In this document: piece after piece, positions 8,502 through 14,861 of the stretch
How the letters are laid out: the number at the start of each line of letters is the position of its first letter
How positions within the stretch are numbered: position 1 is the first letter of the stretch
NCBI GenBank assembly: GCA_032681305.1
Contig: CP136340.1
Location: forward strand, 1,096,854 to 1,160,853
Origin: HIMB114 sp008638005
GTDB lineage: Bacteria; Pseudomonadota; Alphaproteobacteria; Pelagibacterales; Pelagibacteraceae
Length of the DNA stretch: 64,000 bases
Direction: 5' to 3'
Made by a program: the position numbers and the translations under genes
Notes under the pieces: model-generated
What the model was told of the DNA's origin: nothing
Seen by the model: only the letters and a program-made list of their open reading frames with translations
Databases searched by the model: none

Positions 8502-9851
8502 ATGGACTTTATCACACAAATGGATCCTTTAATGCTTGGACTGATCGTAGGTCTATTTACAGTTGCAATGTTATTTTCAGGTATACCAATTGCTTTTGGT
8601 CTTTGTGTAACTTCTTTAGTTTTTTTATTTTTAGCTGAGGGATTTCAGATTTTAGGAGTTTATGCAGAAACCTTTTTTGCAGGTTTAAATTCATTCGTTC
8701 TTCTTTCCATTCCAATGTTTATTTTAATGGGAATGGCTGTTGCTAATTCTCCTGCAGGAAAAGATCTGTATACAGGGCTTGACCGATGGTTATGGAGATT
8801 GCCTGGTGGTTTAGTTGTTTCAAATATTGGAGCGTGTTCAATTTTTGCAGCTTTAAGTGGATCAAGTCCAGCAACTTGTGCTGCTATTGGGACTATGGGT
8901 ATCCCTGAAATGAGAAAAAGAGGATACTCTGCTGAACTTGCAACAGGATGTATTGCAGCTGGAGGAACCCTTGGAGTTTTAATACCACCTAGTATTGTTT
9001 TAATTGTTTATGGTCTGGCTACAGGAACTTCAATTGGTCGTTTATTTTTATGTGGAGTCATTCCAGGACTTCTGCTTGCAGGTTTATTTATGTTGTGGGC
9101 ATATATTTATTCTTATTTCATTGATAAGTCTTACGCAGAAAGAGCGAGGAATAGAGTTCCGCCGACACTAAAAGAAAAATTAGAAGTTGTACCTAGAGTT
9201 CTACCATTTTTAGCCATCGTGGTTGGAGTGCTTTATGTTTTGTATGGCGGAATAGCAACACCATCAGAAGCTTCGGGAGTTGGAGCATTTTTGGTTTTTG
9301 TAATGATTGCTTTAGTTTACAAAATTTATCAGCCCAAAAAAATATGGGATATTGTAAAAGTTTCTATGAAAGAAAGTGTAATGATTATGTTTATCATTGC
9401 AGGATCTTATATTTTTGCATTTAGTTTATCTTCACTTTATGTCACACAATCTATTGCTCAGACCATTGTTGATATGGGTTTAAATAAGTGGGTGCTTTTC
9501 TTTTATATTAATATCTTTTTATTAATTGCAGGTTTTTTCTTACCGCCTGTCGCAGTCATCGTAATGACTTCATCAATACTTTTACCTATTATTACAGAAT
9601 TTGGTTTTGATCCTTATTGGTTTGCAATTGTATTTACAATTAATATGGAGATTGGATTAATCACTCCACCTGTTGGGTTAAACCTGTATATTATTAAAGG
9701 TATTACACCAGATGTTAGTCTGAATCAGATATTAAGAGGATCAGTTCCTTTTATGGTTATGATGATGATTTGTATTGTAATACTTTGTATATTCCCAGAA
9801 ATAGTTACTTGGTTACCTGATAAGTTAATGGGACCAGATGCTGGATTTTAA
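8502..9851 (+). CDS. dctM: TRAP transporter large permease (DctM family)
   Basis: A 449-residue DctM protein with about twelve to thirteen transmembrane segments. Typical motifs are LSIPMFILMGMAVANS, ALSGSSPATCAAIGTMGIPEM, GGTLGVLIPPSIVLIVYG and NMEIGLITPPVGLNLYI; the two hairpin/Pro-rich repeats form the sodium and substrate sites. It drives substrate uptake from DctP using the sodium gradient. The 3' end overlaps the malonyl-CoA decarboxylase start by 14 bases, suggesting coupled translation. Confidence 0.92.
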   Translation: MDFITQMDPLMLGLIVGLFTVAMLFSGIPIAFGLCVTSLVFLFLAEGFQILGVYAETFFAGLNSFVLLSIPMFILMGMAVANSPAGKDLYTGLDRWLWRLPGGLVVSNIGACSIFAALSGSSPATCAAIGTMGIPEMRKRGYSAELATGCIAAGGTLGVLIPPSIVLIVYGLATGTSIGRLFLCGVIPGLLLAGLFMLWAYIYSYFIDKSYAERARNRVPPTLKEKLEVVPRVLPFLAIVVGVLYVLYGGIATPSEASGVGAFLVFVMIALVYKIYQPKKIWDIVKVSMKESVMIMFIIAGSYIFAFSLSSLYVTQSIAQTIVDMGLNKWVLFFYINIFLLIAGFFLPPVAVIVMTSSILLPIITEFGFDPYWFAIVFTINMEIGLITPPVGLNLYIIKGITPDVSLNQILRGSVPFMVMMMICIVILCIFPEIVTWLPDKLMGPDAGF

Positions 9852-11139
9852 AAAGTTCTTTTCTTCTATCGCTGATGCAGGTCAAAGTTTAATTGGCAAA
9901 AAAATTGTTAAAAAGGATTTAAATTCTGCACTTCAGCTTTGCGACGATTTAATTTCTTTTAAAGGAATCGCATCTGGAATTGCGATTGCGCGAGAAATAA
10001 CTGACATTTATAATCTTTTTAATACAGATCAAAAACTTAATTTTTTTAAAGAAATAAATAAAAAATATTCACCCAACCCTAATGATGTTGAAATAAAAAT
10101 TTCAAATTATCTTAAAGAAAAATCTGAAAAAAGTTTAAATGAGCTCGGTTCATCCGTTGAGGGAAATCGACAGGAATTAATTAGAAGGTTAAACATGGCT
10201 CCCAATGGAACTCCTTTCTTAGTTTCTATGAGAGAAGACTTGTTAAATTTTTTACATCTTTATCCTGAACTTAAAACGTTAGATGAGGATATAAGGCATT
10301 TATTTAAATCATGGTTTAATCCAGGCTTTTTAAGATTAGAGAAAATTACATGGGAGTCAAAAGCTGCAATTTTAGAAAAAATCATGAAATACGAAAAAGT
10401 TCACCAGATTAAAGATATGAATGATTTAAAACGAAGATTACAGCAAGAAGATAGAAGGTTTTTTGCTTATTTTCATCCTGTTTTAAAAGATGAACCTTTA
10501 ATATTTGTCGAAGTTGCTTTTACGAAAGGAATTGGAAGCTCTATTCAAGATATTATTAAACCTAAAACTGATGACAATCAGGGTTATGATACAGCAACTT
10601 TTTATTCCATTAGTAACTGCCAAGACGGATTAATGAGAGTCACGCTTGGTAATTTTTTAATTAAAAGAGTTGTATTTGAAATTCAGGAAGAAAATCCAAA
10701 GATTAAAAACTTTGGTACCTTGTCTCCTCTCCCAGGTTTTGCTGATTGGTTCTTAGAATTAAATAACGAAAAATTAAAAGATATTTTAAAAGATTATGAC
10801 ATTGGAAAATTAGAATTTTTAAGATCTCCAAACCTAAAAATTGGAGACCCAAAAATCATTGATGAAGAAAAAGCAATCAAGAAATTGGTAGCTCATTATT
10901 TAATAAATGAAAAAATAAATAATAAACCTTTAAATCCTGTTTCAAGATTTCACCTAGGCAATGGAGCCAGTATTCATAATATTATTATTAATGGAAATGT
11001 GTCAGACTATGGATATAGAGAATCTTTTGGAGTCATGGTTAATTACGGTTATCAGTTGGATAAATTAGAAAAAATTCATGAAGAATTTATTACTAAGGGC
11101 ATAATATCATATTCTGATAAAATAAAAAAATATGTCTAA
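9838..11139 (+). CDS. malonyl-CoA decarboxylase
   Basis: A 433-residue MCD: a helical N-terminal half, and a C-terminal GNAT-like catalytic half with VEVAFTKGIGSSIQDII, TATFYSISNCQDGL and VSRFHLGNGASIHNI, the last carrying the conserved FHL.NGA histidine segment of the family. The enzyme converts malonyl-CoA to acetyl-CoA and CO2. The start overlaps dctM and the end overlaps dusA by 8 bases, so it belongs to the TRAP transcript. With the TRAP carrier and a divergent CoA-transferase it suggests malonate catabolism like matPQMA, with the CoA-transferase in place of a malonyl-CoA synthetase. Confidence 0.88.
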   Translation: MLDFKKFFSSIADAGQSLIGKKIVKKDLNSALQLCDDLISFKGIASGIAIAREITDIYNLFNTDQKLNFFKEINKKYSPNPNDVEIKISNYLKEKSEKSLNELGSSVEGNRQELIRRLNMAPNGTPFLVSMREDLLNFLHLYPELKTLDEDIRHLFKSWFNPGFLRLEKITWESKAAILEKIMKYEKVHQIKDMNDLKRRLQQEDRRFFAYFHPVLKDEPLIFVEVAFTKGIGSSIQDIIKPKTDDNQGYDTATFYSISNCQDGLMRVTLGNFLIKRVVFEIQEENPKIKNFGTLSPLPGFADWFLELNNEKLKDILKDYDIGKLEFLRSPNLKIGDPKIIDEEKAIKKLVAHYLINEKINNKPLNPVSRFHLGNGASIHNIIINGNVSDYGYRESFGVMVNYGYQLDKLEKIHEEFITKGIISYSDKIKKYV

Positions 11140-12124
11140 ATTAAATAGAAAAATTTCTATGGCTCCAATGATGGACTGTACAGATCGTCATGATCGATAT
11201 TTTCTAAGGTTAATTAGCAAAAATATTTTCTTATATTCTGAGATGATAGCAACAGGTACGATTATTCATGGAGATAGAAAAAAAGTATTAGAATTTAATG
11301 AGTTTGAAAAACCTGTAGCTTTGCAACTTGGTGGATCTGATAAAAAGGAACTAGCCGAGTCTTGCAAGATAGCCGAAGATTATGGTTATGATGAAATAAA
11401 TTTAAACTTAGGCTGTCCTAGTAAAAAAGTTCAAAAAAATAAATTTGGGGCATGCTTGATTAAGGAACCTGATCTAGTTGCCGAATGCTTAAGCGCAATG
11501 GTTAAGTCAACAAAACTACCAGTCACTGCAAAAACTAGAATTGGTTTTGATAACGTAGAAGATTTTGATTATTTAAATTCATTTATTGGGAAAATTAAAA
11601 CAACTGGCGTTAAAACAATTATTTTACATGCAAGAAAAGCAATTCTAAAAGGTTTAAGCCCGAAAGAGAATTTGAAAATACCAAAAATCAATTATCCAAT
11701 GGTTTATGATATTAAAAAATCAAATCCTGATATTGAAATTATAATCAATGGTGCAATTACGAATACTGATCAAATTAAAAATCATTTAAACGAAGTTGAT
11801 GGTGTTATGATTGGAAGAGCAATTTACCAGTCACCATACTTTCTAGCTGATATTGAAAAAGAAATTTTTAATAATAATGATGTTTTATCGAGGGAAGCAA
11901 TCGTTGAAAAATTAGTTGATTACGTTGATATGGAAGTGAAAAAAGGAACAAGGGTAAATCAAATTATGAGACATACTGTTGGCTTATATCATGGACAACG
12001 TGGAGCAGGAAAATGGAAAAGATATTTATCGGATAATATGATGGCAAGGGACTCTGATTTTCAAAAAGTGAAACATATTTTGGATATCGTGCAAAATAAT
12101 GAAAAAGCTGAAATGGTAGCTTAA
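11132..12124 (+). CDS. dusA: tRNA-dihydrouridine synthase A
   Basis: A 330-residue FMN-dependent Dus enzyme. MAPMMDCTDRHDR at the N-terminus is the DusA-type flavin-binding start; NLNLGCPSKKVQ and FGACL carry the TIM-barrel signature and the catalytic Cys108 that protonates the uridine. It reduces uridine in the D-loop of tRNA (positions 20/20a in E. coli DusA). The last residues abut the GTG of the next gene. It is probably cotranscribed with the catabolic genes upstream only because of compaction. Confidence 0.92.
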   Translation: MSKLNRKISMAPMMDCTDRHDRYFLRLISKNIFLYSEMIATGTIIHGDRKKVLEFNEFEKPVALQLGGSDKKELAESCKIAEDYGYDEINLNLGCPSKKVQKNKFGACLIKEPDLVAECLSAMVKSTKLPVTAKTRIGFDNVEDFDYLNSFIGKIKTTGVKTIILHARKAILKGLSPKENLKIPKINYPMVYDIKKSNPDIEIIINGAITNTDQIKNHLNEVDGVMIGRAIYQSPYFLADIEKEIFNNNDVLSREAIVEKLVDYVDMEVKKGTRVNQIMRHTVGLYHGQRGAGKWKRYLSDNMMARDSDFQKVKHILDIVQNNEKAEMVA

Positions 12125-12964
12125 GTGTTTGATACAATATCTTTTAATGATTTGATCACATTAATTATGGTGCTTGCGGTATCAGCTACGATCTCAGGAT
12201 TTATGGCAGGTTTGCTTGGAGTAGGAGGAGGGATCATCATGGTGCCAGCTTTGTATTATGCCTTTGAAACCTTGAGCTTTGATCCTTCAACTATTATGCA
12301 TTTATCCTTAGGCACCTCGTTAGCGATCATTATTCCAACATCAATTATGTCGACTAAAACACACATGAAATATAACGCTGTTGATTTTAAATTAATCAAA
12401 TCATTTGGTATTTTTGTAGCTATTGGAATTTTACTTGGAACATTTTTTGCGTCTAATTTAGATACACCGCGTTTAGTTTTAATATTTTCAATTTTTGCTT
12501 TTTGTGTTGGGTTATTTTTTATTTTTTTTAGAGAAAAACTTGGCGAGAATCCTAGAGATATTCCCTTTCAGATCAAAAGTTTTATAGGTACATGCATAGG
12601 GTTTGTCTCTGTTCCACTTGGAATTGGGGGAGGTTCTATTTCAGTGCCATTCATGAGGTTATTTGGCTACTCAATACAAAATGCTATTGGCACTTCTGCA
12701 GCCATTGGATTTTTAATTTCAGTGACAGGTGCTGCAAGCATGGCATTTAGTGGCTTAATTTTTGACAGTGTAAACTCTCCTTTAAGTATTGGTTATGTGA
12801 ATATTCCAGGCTTTTTAGTATTTGTTCCAGTTACGATGTTAATGGCGCCTATTGGAGCAAGGCTTGTACATCGAATTGAGAAAAAACTACTCAGTAGAAT
12901 ATTTGGATGTTTTCTTATAGTGATCGCAATTAGATCTTTTGTTGAGTACTTATCTTTGAATTGA
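12125..12964 (+). CDS. TauE/SafE-family membrane permease
   Basis: A 279-residue protein with about eight transmembrane helices and the two-repeat architecture of TauE/SafE proteins: GFMAGLLGVGGGIIMVPALYY near the N-terminus and GFVSVPLGIGGGSISVPFM in the second half. The family exports sulfite, sulfoacetate or other organic anions; here the substrate is unknown. I use the GTG that immediately follows the dusA stop. The 3' end overlaps the convergent gene by 35 bases, inside both coding sequences. Confidence 0.85.
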   Translation: MFDTISFNDLITLIMVLAVSATISGFMAGLLGVGGGIIMVPALYYAFETLSFDPSTIMHLSLGTSLAIIIPTSIMSTKTHMKYNAVDFKLIKSFGIFVAIGILLGTFFASNLDTPRLVLIFSIFAFCVGLFFIFFREKLGENPRDIPFQIKSFIGTCIGFVSVPLGIGGGSISVPFMRLFGYSIQNAIGTSAAIGFLISVTGAASMAFSGLIFDSVNSPLSIGYVNIPGFLVFVPVTMLMAPIGARLVHRIEKKLLSRIFGCFLIVIAIRSFVEYLSLN

Positions 12965-13874
12965 AATATTTTTTATAAACTAAAAATATTACATAACTTA
13001 AAATTAGACTAAATATTATTCTTGCAAATAGTATTCCAGAAATATGACCACCTATTAATGCCATTAATATCGTGTCTTCAATTACAGCATGAAGAAGATT
13101 TAATAGAGATACAGCTAAAAAAACACTTTGTTTGTCTATTTTACCAGACTTTACATCTTTAATTAAAATACCACCACCATATTGGATACCTATTGTCATC
13201 CCAACAATAATAATATTCATTGCCTCCTTTTGTATTCCAAATAACCTTAAAGGTGGGACAAAAACAATTTCAAATAATCTCTCAATGCCAATCTTTTTTA
13301 AAATTTCTAAAATAAAAACCATTATACATACGATAAAGAAAACATAAACCAGGTTAACAAACTGATAGTATAACCATGGCCAAAATTCTGTAGGTAATGG
13401 ATCTAGAGTTACTAAAGTTTCAAATGGTTCAGTGAGTAAATCAAAATTAAAATAAATTAATTTTAAAATGAAACCTAGTAAAAAAGCAGAAAAAAATCTC
13501 AGTAATGCTGTGTATATAAAACTTATGCCTGCAGCTTTACAAACTGCACTTTCAATTGGTAGGTTATGACAAACTAAAATCATTGTAGTAAGAATTGTCA
13601 CTTGTGCAACGTTTACATCCAATACAGGAATTAAATTAATAAATAACACTATGGCAGCATACATATTAACCAGTATTGCAGTCACTAAAACCAAGCCAAG
13701 TTCTGGAGTTAAACCAACCAAAGACATTAATGGTTGAATTATTTTTGCCAAAAATTCTATTACTCCAGAAATTTCTAAAAGTTTAACAATAAAAACAAAT
13801 GGTATTAAAATTTTATATAAGGGTACGCAAATTTCCCAGATATCGCTCTTTATTTTAGATAAGAATTTTTTCAT
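12930..13874 (-). CDS. nucleoside-recognition (Gate) domain membrane protein
   Basis: A 314-residue polytopic protein with about eight transmembrane segments. Two Gate-type halves are visible, around ILIPFVFIVKLLEISGVIEFLAKIIQPL and around VCIMVFILEILKKIGIERLFEIVFVPPLRLFG, as in spore-maturation SpmA/B-like and YjiH-like proteins. Some members transport nucleosides or ions, most are uncharacterised. Asn/Pro-containing helix ends (VCHNLPIESAV, QYGGGILIKD) may line a substrate path. Its C-terminus is encoded antisense to the TauE gene end. Confidence 0.75.
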   Translation of the reverse strand: MKKFLSKIKSDIWEICVPLYKILIPFVFIVKLLEISGVIEFLAKIIQPLMSLVGLTPELGLVLVTAILVNMYAAIVLFINLIPVLDVNVAQVTILTTMILVCHNLPIESAVCKAAGISFIYTALLRFFSAFLLGFILKLIYFNFDLLTEPFETLVTLDPLPTEFWPWLYYQFVNLVYVFFIVCIMVFILEILKKIGIERLFEIVFVPPLRLFGIQKEAMNIIIVGMTIGIQYGGGILIKDVKSGKIDKQSVFLAVSLLNLLHAVIEDTILMALIGGHISGILFARIIFSLILSYVIFLVYKKYFNSKISTQQKI

Positions 13875-13946
13875 TCACTTATAAAGTGAGTTCTTATTAC
13901 ACAAAGTTACGATTAACTAAAATAAAAATTAATTGAAAGGATAGTT

Positions 13947-14321
13947 ATGGATAATTTTTATGAAAAAGGATTAGAAAAAAGAAAAGAAACTCTTGGAAAA
14001 GAGTATGTTGAAAAAACAATTGCAAATGCCAATGATTTTAACCTGCCATTTCAAAAAGCCATGACCGCTTGGTGCTGGGGATTTGGTTGGGGCGACGAAT
14101 GTATAGATGCAAAAACAAGATCAATGATGAATCTTGCAATGATTGCAGCGCTTGGAAAAATGCATGAGTGGGAGTTGCATTGTAGAGGTGCCATTAAAAA
14201 TGGAGTAACAAAAGAACAGCTAAGAGCTATTGTTCACGTGATTGCAATTTATTGTGGTGTTCCTCAAGGCGTTGAATGCTTTAGGTCTGCAAATAAAATA
14301 ATTGAAGAAACGGGAATTTAA
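13947..14321 (+). CDS. carboxymuconolactone decarboxylase family protein
   Basis: A 124-residue all-helical CMD/AhpD-like protein. The signature part is MMNLAMIAALGKMHEWELHCRGAIKNGVTKEQLRAI with HVIAIYCGVPQGVECFR. It has the PcaC-type spacing with a histidine (EWELHCRGA), but no CxxC pair, so a peroxidase role of the AhpD type is unlikely. The actual substrate is not known; it need not be carboxymuconolactone. Shine-Dalgarno GAAAGGA lies 10 bases upstream. The gene stands alone, followed by a palindrome and relic sequence. Confidence 0.85.
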   Translation: MDNFYEKGLEKRKETLGKEYVEKTIANANDFNLPFQKAMTAWCWGFGWGDECIDAKTRSMMNLAMIAALGKMHEWELHCRGAIKNGVTKEQLRAIVHVIAIYCGVPQGVECFRSANKIIEETGI

Positions 14322-14347
14322 TTAATTTATTGTTTCAAATAAATTAA
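14322..14347. repeat. 26-bp palindrome, copy 1, directly after the CMD stop
   Basis: Arms TTAATTTATT and AATAAATTAA with a 6-base loop begin at the base after the CMD stop codon. The same palindrome, with one loop base changed, begins at the base after the GYD gene stop at 14836, where it also encodes the last residues of the convergent FAD oxidoreductase. It may act as a hairpin terminator and is evidence for a local duplication. Confidence 0.75.
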
Positions 14348-14400
14348 ATAGTAGTAAAAAAATATGTTCTGATTTCACATTTGAAAATCACTGATTTGAA
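14348..14400 (-). pseudogene. possible relic of the 3' end of the FAD/Fe-S oxidoreductase gene
   Basis: Read on the minus strand, the sequence leading into palindrome copy 1 encodes ...EHIFLLLFNLFETIN and a stop, against ...KHISELLFNLFETIN at the end of the intact gene at 14836-17739. The similarity continues weakly for about 45 bases with one apparent single-base deletion and an in-frame stop, then fades. It may be a decayed duplicate of the gene end. The A+T-rich composition makes chance similarity of the weak part possible. Confidence 0.35.
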
Positions 14401-14403
14401 AGC

Positions 14404-14428
14404 AAAAATAATTTTTTAAATTATTTTT
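14404..14428. terminator. A+T inverted repeat in the CMD-GYD gap
   Basis: A perfect 11-bp inverted repeat (14404-14414 with 14418-14428, loop TTT) made only of A and T, ending in a T-run. It may terminate transcription of the CMD gene or be a bidirectional stop. The remainder of the 187-base gap up to 14508 holds the GYD gene leader with Shine-Dalgarno AAAGGAG and no gene. Confidence 0.45.
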
Positions 14429-14508
14429 CTCATACACTCAAAAGGTGAATTCATTTCATATAAAGTTCATAATTTAAAAATATAATAATTTTAATAAAAG
14501 GAGTTTGT

Positions 14509-14835
14509 ATGGCTAAATATTTAATTGCAGCGACTTATTCTCCACAAGCTATGGCTGGTTGGATTAAAGAACCCGACTCAGACAGAGTTGCAGCAGCAAA
14601 TGGAGCAGCATCTAAAGTAGGGGGAAAAGTAATAAACATTACGTTTGTCAGAGGTAAATATGATTTTATTGCTGAATTTGAATTACCTAACTTTGAAGCA
14701 GCAGCAGCTTTAAAAATGATTACGATGTCGTCAGGAGCTTTTTCAGAAATGGAAATTATGGAGCCTGTAGATTTAAATCAAATTGCTAAATCTGCATCTA
14801 GCGCAGCTGGTGAATATAAAGCGGTCGGTAAATAG
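14509..14835 (+). CDS. GYD domain protein
   Basis: A 108-residue single-domain protein of the GYD family (dimeric alpha-beta barrel-like). The signature is GGKVINITFVRGKYDFIAEFELPNFEAAAAL; the family name residues appear as GKYD here. The function of the family is not established. Strong Shine-Dalgarno AAAGGAG sits upstream. It is convergent with the FAD oxidoreductase gene: its stop codon is directly adjacent to that gene's stop, and both share palindrome copy 2. Confidence 0.8.
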   Translation: MAKYLIAATYSPQAMAGWIKEPDSDRVAAANGAASKVGGKVINITFVRGKYDFIAEFELPNFEAAAALKMITMSSGAFSEMEIMEPVDLNQIAKSASSAAGEYKAVGK

Positions 14836-14861
14836 TTAATTTATTGTCTCAAATAAATTAA
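14836..14861. repeat. 26-bp palindrome, copy 2, within the 3' end of the FAD oxidoreductase gene
   Basis: Arms TTAATTTATT and AATAAATTAA, loop GTCTCA, starting at the base after the GYD stop codon. It is 25 of 26 identical to the copy at 14322. On the minus strand it encodes the terminal residues LFETIN of the oxidoreductase. As a symmetrical hairpin between two convergent genes it could stop transcription from both sides. Confidence 0.75.
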
